Shown here: piece by piece, positions 1-10,819 of the stretch
Numbering within the stretch: position 1 is the stretch's first letter
How the letters are laid out: each line of letters opens with the position of its first letter
Source: Epichloe hybrida
Taxonomy: Eukaryota > Ascomycota > Sordariomycetes > Hypocreales > Clavicipitaceae
Direction: 5' to 3'
DNA length: 64,000 nt
Assembly (NCBI GenBank): GCA_019022495.1
Contig: JAFEKR010000043.1
Location: 310,001 to 374,000 of the forward strand
Translations under genes and position numbers: made by a program
The notes under the pieces: generated by a model
Database searches by the model: none
Seen by the model: only the letters and a program-made list of their open reading frames with translations
Told to the model about the DNA's origin: nothing

Positions 1-1848
1 GAGGGTGTCCAAGGAGCTCCTGCGACTCCAGAAATGGGCCCTGATAATCGGCTTGGTCGTGCTAAACTCGGCCCTCATCGCCGTGAGCCTGGCCCTGCCG
101 CAGGCACTCTACCTCTTCCTCGTCCTGCTGAGCTGCAACACCATGCTGCAGGCCGGCATGGTAATCTGCATTGCAGCAAACGTCATCTGGACCAACATCC
201 TGTGCGGGTGTCGCGGGAGGAGGAGGAGGAGAAGGGGGAACAGCGCCGTTCCCGAAACGGGGCCGCCCGAGAAGATGGTCATGCTGCTCCCCTGCTACAA
301 CGAGACGAGAGAAGAGATAACGCGATCCCTCGACTCCCTGGTCTCGCAAAAGGGGATCCGTGAGCACCCGCGCCTGATCTTCATCGTCGTCGACGGCATG
401 GCTCGCGGGCCCGGCATGGAAAAGACGACGCATGACTATCTCCTGCAGGACATACTGCGTGGTGATGACGACGACGTCGACGACGACGACGACGGGGCGA
501 CGCGCTGCTTCGAGAACGGGTACCGCGCGAGAGACGGCCTCTTCATGCCGGTGACGACGCGCGTGGGCTCGTACAAGGGCGTGCCATTCGTCTTTGTCGG
601 GAAACGGTACAACCAGGGGAAGCGCGACAGCCTCTGCTTCGCGCGATCGTTTCTGTACCACTTCAAGAACCAGAACCGGAACCAGGACCGGGACCAGGAC
701 CGGGACCAGGACCGGGCGGACGACGTCGTCACCATGTTCAACGGGGAGCTGTTCGGCCACCTGGGCAGCTGCCTGGTGCGGAACGGCCTGGACGACGTGG
801 ACTACCTGGTGGGCATGGACGCCGACACCGTCTTCGACGAGTTCTGCGTCGCCGAGATGGTGGCGACGATCCGGGAGAACCCGAGACTGGTCGGCGTGTG
901 CGGGCACGTGTGCGTCGACTTTGAAGACGGCGGCGGCGGCGGCAACTTCGGCTTCTGGTCGCTGTACCAGTCGGTCGAGTACTCGCAGACGCAGGGCCTG
1001 CGACGCATGTTCCAGTCGAGGATCACGGGCAAGGTGAATTGCCTCCCCGGGTGCTGCCAGCTCATCAAGGTCGACGAGGCCACGTTTGGCGACGCCGTCC
1101 TCCGCGAGAGGTTCGGCTACTGCCCCAAGCCAAACGACGTCATGACGCAGCACATCATGGGCAACTACTCCGAGGACAGCGTCCACGCGTCCATCATCTT
1201 CAGCCTCTTCCCCAAGAAGCAGACGGCGCAGGCCCTGCGCTCAAAGGCCTTCACCGTCGTTTCCCAGACGTGGAAGGTGTTCCTGTCCCAGCGCAAGCGG
1301 TGGGCGCTGGGCAGCATATCGAACGAGTTCGTCATGATATTCCGCCCCGGCATCATCCTGATTGAGCGCGTCCAGAGCATCATTGCCGTCATGACCTGGG
1401 CAATCACGCCCTTCATCATCGCCGCCGTGGCTCAGTTGATTGCCATGTTCGTCCGGAAGGGCGCCGCGATATTCGAGGACAAGACCTTTGTGGGGCTCAT
1501 CAGTGTCCTGTGGGTGAGATACGTGAGTTTTCTTCTTTTTTTCTTTTTTTCCTTTTCTTTTTTTCGAAACGTGTTGCAAAATAAACTTCCCCCGACTAAC
1601 ACGTCTGCCGCTGAAAGCTGTACTCGTTTTGCATCGGTTTCTGGCTGCCCCGGAATAATCTTGAGAGGATTCAATACTTTGCGGGCTTCTTCATCCACTT
1701 CCTCACCTCGCCCTTCATGAACATCATCGTGCTCTTCTATTCCCTGCTCTATGCGGACGATTTCAAGTGGGGGAAAACAAGGGAAGTGGTCAGCATTGAG
1801 GGCGAGAAGAGTGATGAACAGGCCGGACGTGGACGGGGCGGCATCTGA
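1..1848 (+). CDS. Chitin synthase, 3' part (5' end outside window)
   Basis: Membrane glycosyltransferase (GT2) that polymerises UDP-GlcNAc into cell-wall chitin. The reading frame is open at the left edge, so the N-terminus lies outside the window. Exons are 1-1522 and 1618-1848, with intron 1523-1617 (GTGAGT donor, GACTAAC branch). Visible in order: N-terminal membrane helices, a basic RGRRRRRR stretch, the GT core start LLPCYNETREEI, VDGMARGPGMEKTT, the DADTVFDEF metal-site region, NCLPGCCQLIK, the acceptor/product region with YSEDSVHAS and SQRKRWALGS (family consensus QRRRW), further helices, and the typical C-terminal YADDFKWGKTR after the splice. The last exon ends in GRGRGGI. Two low-complexity insertions (an Asp run near 460-495 and an NQDRDQ repeat near 670-715) interrupt the core. 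The pattern suits the division III chitin synthases (class VI-like). The class is inference. Confidence 0.9.
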
Positions 1849-2264
1849 ATGGGTGGAGAATGGGACAAGAGCATGTTATATCGCCGACGCTGAGAAATCT
1901 TGTCATTTGAAAAATACTAGTCGTTGTTAATTAGCTAAAAAAGAAAATTGAGAGAAATGAACAAAGCAACGCTTTGGCCACTTTTCTCACGTATAATCCA
2001 GAGACTATGACATATTGAAAAAAAAAAATTACTATTGCTATATATGCTTGTGGCCAACGCACCCGATTTCTAGTGATGTATTTGCATTCGTTATTGCTAG
2101 CCATACCCGACTAGGAGGACAAATCGACATCCGCGGAAAACAACATGTTAATTCCTACGCCGATGGCCCTGTTAGCTTATCCTCATTCCCGGTAATACCG
2201 TCAGTCAGACACCGGACTCGGTGCTCGGATACCAGATGGCAATTTGATTGATCCTCGATTGATA
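1849..2264. other. 3' spacer between convergent genes
   Basis: This 416-base spacer separates the stop of the chitin synthase from the stop of the convergent Zn2Cys6 regulator. It is moderately AT-rich with short A runs and presumably holds both 3' UTRs. I see no gene or repeat in it. Confidence 0.6.
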
Positions 2265-4749
2265 CTACGGAGAGCTACCAGAAGTGTAAGTGCTTTCCTC
2301 ATCCGAATGCGAGTCCATGTACTCCTTGACCAGGTTACTCAGCCTAAAGGCCTCTGGGTCATCCACCACCCCGATAAAGGGAGGCCACCGGCCACGGACT
2401 TCCTTCATTTGCCTCTCTTGCCAATCCGCCGCGTCATCAAGCTCTGCTACTTGGGAGAGCAGTCGCAGTTCACCGGAACCCATCTTGCTTTTCAAGAGTC
2501 GAAGTAATACTTGACATAGGTAGAAGCTCTCTCCCTGGTCTCGCAGCCCCTTCACGGCGAGCACGAGGGTGGATTTCACGTCTTCAGCATCATCAGGCGA
2601 CTCCCGCTCCCGGAGCGCGTTCAGCGACCTCAACGCCAGTTGACTAAGGATTGAGGGGAAGAATTTGTCACCGACTTCGAAACCGTGGCGGAGGTAGTAC
2701 AGGCGGATCAGTAGCTCCAAACCATCATTTGCGTTGGCGACGACTTCCTTTGTCGACGATTCTCTGGCATTGACCAAGAGCAGGGGTGACTGAATTGCCG
2801 AAAAGGTACCGGATAGCACGCTGAGGTAGCTCATACTGCAGAGACGTTAGCACACGATTTATTATGAAAGGAAGAGCCGGGCAGCATGCTCGCATAAGGC
2901 AAGAAGAACGAAAGAAGAAAAACCCCCATTCTCCGCCATCCGTGTACGTGCAGCAGCAGGGCTGGTTCTTTGAGCTTACTGCAACATGATCTGACTTGGT
3001 AGTGCGATGTTCTCGGCTTTTAAGGGCAGAGGAAGCTTTTGATACCAATCACATAACTGACCATAGATGGTGGACATCTTGTGCTGGGATACTACTGAGG
3101 GCATTGTGTCCCCGAAACACTGCATACATATCTCGTGCATGATAAGCCTCAGCTCAACAGTGGCCTTGAACTGAAGAGCGAAGTGTGTTGGATATACCAT
3201 TCGATCACCAGGATACCTCAACCACACTTCACCAAACCACGCTGGATCATGTGAAGGATCCGGCAACGGAGCTTTGGGGGGATGTGCCAGCACCGGCGTA
3301 TCTTGGAAAACATAGGCGTGAAGGCTGTGGTGATAACATCAGTGCTCGTTTCTTTGTTCCTTGTGGGGCTCATGCAAAAATTTCGTTTTCACCTACATTT
3401 GGTAGCTGAACAAGGCCCAGGCTGTAAAGTCCCGGGCCCGTCGCATCGTCATGCTCTTGACGGCTTTCTCCGAGGTGAAAAGTCCCATTGTATGAGCAAT
3501 CTCTGCTGCCCGAACTGTGTACGACCATCCGATTATATCACGGCCTGACATGCTGTGCGCTATATTAAGGAGCACCCCCGCCTGCACAGTCGTCAGTCTA
3601 CTTCTCTCCATCTCCATCTCCAGTTCCCAGAGCCTCTTGGCCTCTGTCAGAAACCTGTACCCCAAGGTGTTGGGAGTCCAGTACTCATGTCTACTCCGGG
3701 CACCGTTGTATGACATCTAGACGGCCAGGTTTAGTTCGATTCTCAGCTGAGGACTGGCGGGCTGGAGCGTACCGAAGCACTCGCGAGGAGTGCGTTGACA
3801 AGCAGTGCTGAGCAAAACCGACTACGTCCCGCAGCCATATCCGAAAGAAAATAGTCTTTTTGAAAGCAATTAAGCCATGTATACTCATTCAGGAAATACA
3901 CTTGCAGCATCTTGCGCATCATGGCGTCATCAGCACTCACGGAGGTCCACTCCGACGGCTTGGCGGAACCAAGCAAGGGATCAACAACGCCGGCGGCATG
4001 GTATGGCTTCGTGTATGGACTGTGACCTTCCGAGGACGTGTTTGCGATGGCCTGCAGCGACTCTGCAGAATCATCCATAGACCATTCATACAGTAAAGAT
4101 TGGAGATAGGCGGTGCTGGAGCGCCTTAGATACGCAGGCATCTCGGCTGAATAGGGGAATACGTATCTACGTCGTGTTTCGGGCTTTAGCGACACCTGCA
4201 ACAGGAGGTCTCCTTCCTTGATCCGGGAGAGAATCGCCCGAGGATCGATGCCGCTCCGGATTCGGTGGAAGATCTCCATGGCTTCTTGTTCAGATCGACA
4301 TCGTAGAGAGTCGAATATCTCTGTGTAGGTATTCTGGTCATCTTGTATCTCATTCAGCTTCCTCTTGAGTGCCTGGGCATGTGTTTCTTCAGATACCACC
4401 GTATCGTATTCGCACTTTATGCCTCGTCTCGCACATGTTGCACATTGGGGGCGCTCTCCACTACACTAAAATCCAACTCATTAGCCGGTACCAGGCCGAG
4501 CAGTGGATATGTATATGTATATATGTATATATATATATATATATGCATATCTGTTGTTGTCGATAATACCTTGATCTTGCGCCTTTGGCAAAGCTTACAG
4601 GCTGCTTTGATCAGCTTTCTCTGTCGAACGGGGATGTTGATGGGATTGATGCGATCGGCGGAGTCGTCGTCGCTGCTTCTCATGTCAGCCGGGAGAATCG
4701 AACGCGGCTTCTGGCTCACACCATGGCTGCTCGATGAGCCCCCGTCCAT
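2265..4749 (-). CDS. Zn2Cys6 (C6) transcription factor with fungal-specific TF domain
   Basis: Nuclear DNA-binding regulator of about 702 residues. Exons on the minus strand: 4749-4570, 4465-3773, 3716-3397, 3324-2980 and 2835-2265. All junctions are GT-AG and phase-consistent, giving 2109 nt. The zinc cluster is assembled across intron 1: ACKLCQRRKIK ends exon 1 and exon 2 opens with the third Cys in CSGERPQCATCARRGIKC, giving the exact C-x2-C-x6-C-x6-C-x2-C-x6-C spacing. A basic/heptad stretch (ALKRKLNEIQ) follows. The central fungal_trans region shows the usual landmarks, such as YLQSLLYEW, YFLNEYTWLNCFQKDYFLSDM, TLGYRFLTEAKRLWELEME, TVQAGVLLNIAHSMSGRDIIGWSYTVRAAEIAHTMGL (cited in parts) and FTAWALFSYQ. 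The target pathway cannot be read from sequence, and no biosynthetic cluster surrounds it. The start is the first ATG before the zinc cluster. Confidence 0.88.
4507..4550. repeat. TA-rich microsatellite inside intron 1 of the Zn2Cys6 gene
   Basis: An imperfect (TA)n tract interspersed with TG steps runs for about 44 bases. It lies wholly inside the 104-nt first intron (4466-4569) of the Zn2Cys6 regulator, between the codons for the second and third zinc-binding cysteines. Confidence 0.9.
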
Positions 4750-5632
4750 GGCTACCGGGTGGACAAGTGGTGTTGCCGCCGTAAGGTCGCGCTCTCTCCT
4801 AGAGAAACTCGACGAAGAGTTTGCTGCAGTGCTAGAATTTTATCATGTAGGACCTACGTGGCGTTCGGCTGCTCTGACGTCATTGGATAGAACATTGACC
4901 GATTGTTTTCGCCATTGAAAGAGTAACAAATCCAAGGGTCCCTCGTACCCGGGACCCGAGAGAGCGAGAGAGAGACCCTGAACCTAATGATGCTGTTCAG
5001 AGCGCGGAGTAGTCCGTGAGGGTTTAACAATCGGGCGAATCCGCCAATGGCTTGCTTGCATTCCTTGCCCCTGAGGAGCGTGCCTTTTAAGCGAACTCGA
5101 GCTGCTTCCCGATCCGTCGTTCCTTGCCGCCTGCTGGTCTGCACTCAAGAGATCGCCCGCACCTGCTCCTTTTTCCGCCATCGCCATCGCAATCGGCTCG
5201 TAGTCCGCTCGCTCGACTGAGGTTCGGTCGAGCTCGGATTCTCAAGTTCAGGAAGACTTGGGGGGGATTTTACGGGCCCAGTCCAATCCTGACTGAGTTT
5301 AGCACAACTGATTTCAGCACAACGACTGACTCGATTGCAAATAACGATGACGCGTTGTAATAAATCAAGAATATATCTTGACATCTGTAAAGCGTAGTGA
5401 GAAGATACATAAGTGGGCCCCCAAGACGAACTAGGGAAAGCGGGGGGTGAACATTGAAATTTGATCGGATGCGCGTATACGGAGTAGTTGTCCCGCGTCC
5501 CCGCTTGTTGTCCTGTCTCAGATTCCGGAGACGCACGACCCGGAGAAAGCACGGCCCGGAAAGAGCACGACCCGAAACTCAACGCGACGCGGCATGAGTC
5601 AGAGTGTAATGGCGCTTGTGATTGAGATTAGA

Positions 5633-5666
<34 letters not shown>

Positions 5667-6087
5667 CATATGGATGAGCTAGTTTGGGGGTGAGTTCGGA
5701 TGATAAGGGCCACGTACAAATGTTCAGGTGGACGCCGCAAGAATAGCAGATGGGATAGGACTACCGGGGAATTGTTAAAGCATCTATCTCGTGAACGCCA
5801 CCACGATTAATTAGCATGTGTATTTTACAGCCTAGCCGAGTCGATCGAGGCCGTCTACGTTCGTGAATCATAGGATATTGCCACTCCGTGCAATACACAT
5901 CCAAAAACACCATTGTCCCTCCCCCCCACACCTCTACGTCTACAGCAACGAAACCGCCACCCATTTCCATGCACATTCTACCGGGACATTCCCTTTTCTT
6001 GCTTCCTCATGTTGCACCGTCAGCCCCAGAAACAAGGAACACCATGCGCCGATGCCGTGCGTGAAGCTTGAAACAACAGTACAGTAT
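4750..6087. other. Intergenic region upstream of the Zn2Cys6 gene, with a 28-base poly-T tract
   Basis: This 1.34-kb spacer lies between the 5' end of the Zn2Cys6 gene and the 3' end of the Akr1 gene. It must contain the promoter of the regulator. A run of 28 T residues spans 5639-5666 and a TACGGAGTA nonamer sits at 5478-5486. ORFs here lack domain signatures and overlap in several frames, so I call no gene. Confidence 0.6.
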
Positions 6088-8608
6088 TTACACTTCTTCC
6101 GTTCCCACCGCTTCGTAGGCCCCACGAGTCCTCATGCCCGTCAATCGCATCAGCGTCGGACTCTCGTACATGGCCGTGTAATTGACCTTGCCACCACCGA
6201 GCACAGCAGCGCCGTTCTCTCTTTGGCCAAAAACTGGGGCGGGATCACACCAAAAGTCCTTGCAATTGGAGACGCATCCTCGGCTGTAAGGGTTCTTCTT
6301 CTTCCGCCTATTCTTGCCGGTGGCAGCGCCGCGGCCCGTGATGGTTTCAATGCAGGGATCTACTCCAAGAATGCGACTCCATTGCTTCAACACGCCACCT
6401 TTGTGTTTGGCCCCATGACCTGCGGATGTGGCAGTAGAGGCGGCCGCTGCAGCCAGCGATGGATCAAGCGGCGTCCCGGTTGATGTGAGCGCCGCCGTGG
6501 CCTCGCGTGTGTGGATACCTGTCATGTTTTCGAATGTAGTCATGGCACGAGAGACTTGTACCAGCTGGGTGAACACCAGCATAGTGACCCAGACCAGCTG
6601 GAGACTGACCCAGACAGTCAACAGCAGTGTGTAGGCATCTGCGTTGATAAGCTTGCATGGGCCAGGACCGAGGACGTTGCAGTTTTCCGAAGATTTGGTA
6701 GAAATCAAGCCAAAATCTGTTCATTGTGAGCTTAGGAGGAGGTAAAGAAAGAAAGAGGAAGGTGGGCGGAATAGGAAAGAACGCACAGTAGTATACTATC
6801 CAGTCATAAGCAACTATACCGAATGTAAGGCAAATGAGATACAAGAAAAAATGCCTGTGGTTATTGATGCCGACGCAGTTGTAGACCCAGGGGCAGTGGC
6901 TGTTGGGAGATTTAGTATTTGTTCACTATCTCTACTGGCAAGTGTCATATGCGAGTCACTCACTGGTCGTGCTTTGCCACACAACGTTGACAACGTCTGC
7001 AATGTTTGCTTCGTAGGGGCGTTCGAATCATGCACGTAACACAGAAATTGGACTCATCAAACTTCCACGTCTCCAATAGCTCGCCAATCACAGCCCGCTG
7101 TTCCGCAATGCCGTTTAGTTTGGGGACAAATCCAGGATCATATCGCATGCTGACCCCATAGAAGAATGTGGTCAAACCGAATAGGGCGGCAAAAATGAGG
7201 TTCAGAAACGAGTTTGAGCTCTCGCCTCCGATAGTTCTCCACGAGACGGTGGTCACCCAGTTGACACCAACCAGAAAAAGGGACCCGGCAAAAATGCCAG
7301 CCATCCATGGCTGTGTGTCAATGTCAGCAACTCTGGGCAACAAGTCACGAGGGAAAGCAAATAGTGATTTACCGTCTTGTGGAAGTGACGCATGTCTGGC
7401 GGAGCATATTCCAGCACCTGCGTCGCACACCAGTGACAGCAATACACCACACCCGCTGCGAGAGGCACGCCGAAGAAGACCGGGGCGTATGAAAGAACAG
7501 TGAGCACACCCCAGATCATCACCCACGGCCAGAAGAATAGAAACTTGGACGTGAATGCCTTTTTATCCTTTAAAAAGTAATTGGACCCCGGCCATGGGGG
7601 CGTTGCCGAATTGCCATCTTCGTCGTAACCGCATTCTCGCAAAGCTCGATGCCACGCTGGCTGCGTATTCAGTTCGCCAGCTGTCACAGCCGGTGTCTTT
7701 CCGCTTTCCGTCTTGGCAAATCGATCGGCGCCGTATTCGATGAGCTTCAAGATGCACCCAGGATTCCCCTTCACCAAAGCCCAATGTAATGCGGTGAAGC
7801 CCTGTTCATCGGTGGCATGGACGCTCGCACCCCATCGCAGGAAGATATCCACACATGAAGGGAAGCCTTTGTATGCTGCCCACATGAGTGATGTGTGCCC
7901 GTACGTGTCGAGGACGTCAACAGGGATGCCTTGGTGCAGCAAGAGAACAATCAGCAAGACGTTTCCATTGAAAGTCGAAATGTGAAGAGTGTTGTAGCCT
8001 TGGGCATCGGTGACTAGAGGATCGGCGCCATGTTGAAGAAGCAGGTTGACAGTATAGTAATGGCACCGCTGGGCGGCCCATTGAAGAGGAGTAGCGACAG
8101 AATCGCCGCCTTTATGGTTGATCTCGGCGCCGTGTTCGATGAGGAACTTGCACATGGCGTATTGATTGTTGATAGCGGCCCACTGAATACACAGGTCAGG
8201 TCGGTCAGTTCACAGAATCCGGCGCAATGTCCTTTCTGTTCCTTCTCTTCTAGCTCCACAGCTCAGGAAGTATCCAGGTTGACGGGGAGGGGGGAGATTC
8301 CTCACATGCAGGGGTGTGATGCCCTCTTCGTCGCTGTATGTAGCATCGAATTCGCCCGACTCGAACAGCTTCTCCATGGCAACGATGTCGCCTATACGCG
8401 CGAGCTGCATAATATCATTTTCAGGATGAACGGCTGCAGCAGGCGCTGCGTCGCCGCCAATCTGAGCATCAGCAGCCGTCAGACTGCCCATTTCCATCTC
8501 GTTGTTGAGCTTAGGGGCTGCGGCGGCAGACTTGGTTGCAAGCTTTATCGGGGGCGAACCGGCACTCGCGGACACGACGGGTTCGCTGCTTGGTCTCGAG
8601 CTACTCAT
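6088..8608 (-). CDS. akr1: Akr1-type palmitoyltransferase (ankyrin repeats + DHHC)
   Basis: Golgi/endosomal protein S-acyltransferase that palmitoylates membrane-associated proteins. Exons on the minus strand: 8608-8306, 8182-7373, 7310-6964, 6899-6787 and 6716-6088. Total is 2202 nt (733 aa), the usual Akr1 length. After an Ala/Ser-rich N-terminus come about six ankyrin repeats (EGITPLH through [24 protein letters not shown]), then membrane helices ([20 protein letters not shown] and others). The Cys-rich domain reads [20 protein letters not shown], and the catalytic [12 protein letters not shown] is created at the junction of exons 3 and 4. C-terminal helices and a Gly/Lys-rich cytosolic tail end in VGTEEV. 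The ATG at 8608 is chosen because it lies closest to conserved sequence. An in-frame upstream start at 8755 would add 49 residues of Ser/Pro-rich sequence and cannot be excluded. The last intron uses a GTGCGT donor. Confidence 0.92.
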
Positions 8609-9549
8609 GTAACAAAATGAACAACAGGAACCCAATGTGGAATCCTCGTCGTGGGGGGGAACCGCGACCGGTCGAGCCGAGAGGAGTGGTCGAGGACTCG
8701 AATGGTCTTGCGAGGGTGACGAGGCCAAGATGGAAGCTGACAAAAGTGCAGGCACTAGCAGGCAGCAGGTGCCAGGCAGGCAGCAAAATTAGGAGGCGCA
8801 GCTGGGAGACGCTGCCGATGCGGTCAAGATAAGAGGTAAGAAAAAAGTAAATGGAACAGATTCACAGAACAAGCAAGCAAGCTCAACAATGGCTAAATAG
8901 CAGTCACGAACGATTTTCATGCGACTGCGCATCTAACTCAGGATGATGCGTTGTCGAGACGTGGTTTCACAAGCTCGGTCGGAATACCGGCAAAACGGCT
9001 GAGAGGCTCAACAGGCTACTCCGTACATACGGAGAACATGTACGGATTACGGTGATGATGTTGTTGGCACTTTCTCAGAAGCTCCAGTTTTTCTGTGAAT
9101 TGCCGACGAATCATGAGCCAGACCCTGACTGTAACCTGTAACTCAGCAAGAATTACTGTTGTCATTGTGTCCGGTACAAGAACTTATCTCGTGAGTCGAG
9201 CAAATCCAAGGAGAAAATCAGAGACTAATGATGCCGCTGTTTCATCGATTGATTAACAAACAGACCACCGAGAGGCAGAAGTTATAAGACTTTGCTTCTC
9301 TGGTCAGACTTCTGTGGCTGGGGAAGCTGCCCCGCCACCACCAAATTTCATTCTACCTGTGGCGCCACCCCAACCTCTCCGGGAGACAACAAATTTGTCG
9401 AAAGCTCGCTCGATATCTGGCAAATATCCAGGTCAAAATCCGTCGTCCCGCGAAGCGGAATCCTCATCGCAAACAAAACTCCCCAGCTCCATCACCCCCC
9501 CTACCCTCGGTGCCATCGTGGCCACACGCACACCAACCGCCCGCCCGCC
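8609..9549. other. Divergent promoter region between Akr1 and SRP receptor beta genes
   Basis: This 941-base spacer separates two divergently transcribed housekeeping genes and should hold both promoters. A 7-bp inverted repeat CTCCGTA-CA-TACGGAG lies at 9019-9034, containing CGG/CCG triplets like those bound by zinc-cluster regulators. No gene is seen. Confidence 0.55.
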
Positions 9550-10407
9550 ATGGCAACAGCCGCCCAAATCGCCGAGAAGCTCCTCACCCCTTCCATCCCC
9601 GTCCTCCTCCTCGGCCTCCTCGTCATCCTCGGCGCCCCGCTCCTCCTGCACATTGTGCTCTCCTCATCCTCCACCTACACCACCGCCCCGACCATCATCC
9701 TCCTCGGCCAGGACAACGCCGGCAAGACGTCCCTCCTCACGCTCCTCGAGCGCGCCACCAAGCCCGCCGAGACGCACACCTCGCAGGCCTCGCAATCGGT
9801 CGAGCTCAACGCCACCACCGACGCCAAGACCAAAGGGTCGTTCCGGAACCACGCCGACTCCACGGGCACCTATACCAAGTTCCTGCTGGTCGACACCCCC
9901 GGGCACGGGAAGCTGCGCAGCGTAGCGATGGGGAAGCTCTCTCGTGCAGAGAGGCTCAGAGGCGTCGTGTTCATGGTCGACGCTGCTGCGCTGGGGGAAC
10001 AGGATACCCTCGCGCCGACGGCGGCGTACCTTTACGACGTGCTGCTGCATCTGCAGAGAAGGGCGAGCGACAAGGCCAAGGCCAAGGCTGTGGTTCCGCT
10101 TCTCATCGCCGCCAACAAGATGGATTTGTTCACTGCTTTGCCCGCCAGCCTGGTCAAGTCGCGGTTGGAGAATGAGCTGGGCAGAATCCGGTCATCGCGG
10201 AGCAAGGGTCTGCTGGATTCGGGTGTTGGCGTCGATGAGATTGGATCCGAGGAGCAGGACTCGTGGCTGGGAGAGTACGCGTCCGAGAAGTTCGGTTTCC
10301 AGCAGATGATGGAGTTTGGCATAGACGTGCAAGTTATCCCGGGAAGTGTGACGACCGAAGCAGCTGATGTAGACAGGTGGTGGTGGTGGATGGCAAACCG
10401 GGTGTGA
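9550..10407 (+). CDS. Signal recognition particle receptor subunit beta
   Basis: Membrane-anchored small GTPase of the ER that anchors the alpha subunit of the SRP receptor and supports co-translational targeting. It is a single exon of 285 residues. An N-terminal helix (PVLLLGLLVILGAPLLLHIV, residues about 16-36) is followed by G1 LLGQDNAGKTSLL, a T-containing switch region, G3 VDTPGHGKLR, and G4 AANKMDLF. A variable loop with LGRIRSSRSKG precedes the terminal region VQVIPGSVT. The end is unusual only in a run of four Trp (DRWWWWMANRV). The ATG at 9550 is taken as the start because the upstream in-frame extension is low-complexity Pro/His/Thr sequence outside the family. The neighbouring Akr1 gene is divergent. 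Confidence 0.93.
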   Translation: MATAAQIAEKLLTPSIPVLLLGLLVILGAPLLLHIVLSSSSTYTTAPTIILLGQDNAGKTSLLTLLERATKPAETHTSQASQSVELNATTDAKTKGSFRNHADSTGTYTKFLLVDTPGHGKLRSVAMGKLSRAERLRGVVFMVDAAALGEQDTLAPTAAYLYDVLLHLQRRASDKAKAKAVVPLLIAANKMDLFTALPASLVKSRLENELGRIRSSRSKGLLDSGVGVDEIGSEEQDSWLGEYASEKFGFQQMMEFGIDVQVIPGSVTTEAADVDRWWWWMANRV

Positions 10408-10819
10408 CGGACGGGCCTGGGTTCTGGCCAGCAGGAGAGGTATATGATGGTGTATTCAACGCTTGCGAGGAATACCCATAGTAGTAAATTCAAACATGTT
10501 GTACTGTATATCTTTCATCTATGAACTTGCCATGTACTGTGCTCTCGCAAAAAAAAAAAAAAAAAAAAAAGAGATGCATCTGTGTAGATGTTGAGTCTAC
10601 GAACCCAGTCCCGCTAGCCCATGTTGATTGCTCAGATACCCCCCCCTTTTTCAACCCACGTCGCAATAATCAAAACGCCCCAAGGTCAATCGTGCCTCGA
10701 TGCCATCATCAGAGATAGATGAGAAGAGGAGGAAAAAAAAAAAAAAAAAAAGTTGCAAACCCATCGACTTAGCTAAAGAATGAACCAAGCGTCTTGATTT
10801 GAGGACCAAAACGGCGCGC
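10408..10819. other. 3' spacer between convergent genes with two poly-A tracts
   Basis: This 412-base spacer lies between the stops of the SRP receptor beta and cystathionine beta-synthase genes. It carries a run of 22 A at 10549-10570 and one of 19 A at 10733-10751. No gene is seen. Confidence 0.7.

Noticed and set aside
62..1186. Long minus-strand ORF opposite the chitin synthase
   Set aside because: It is the antisense of a GC-rich coding exon; the composition is Val/His/Ala-rich and no domain is visible.
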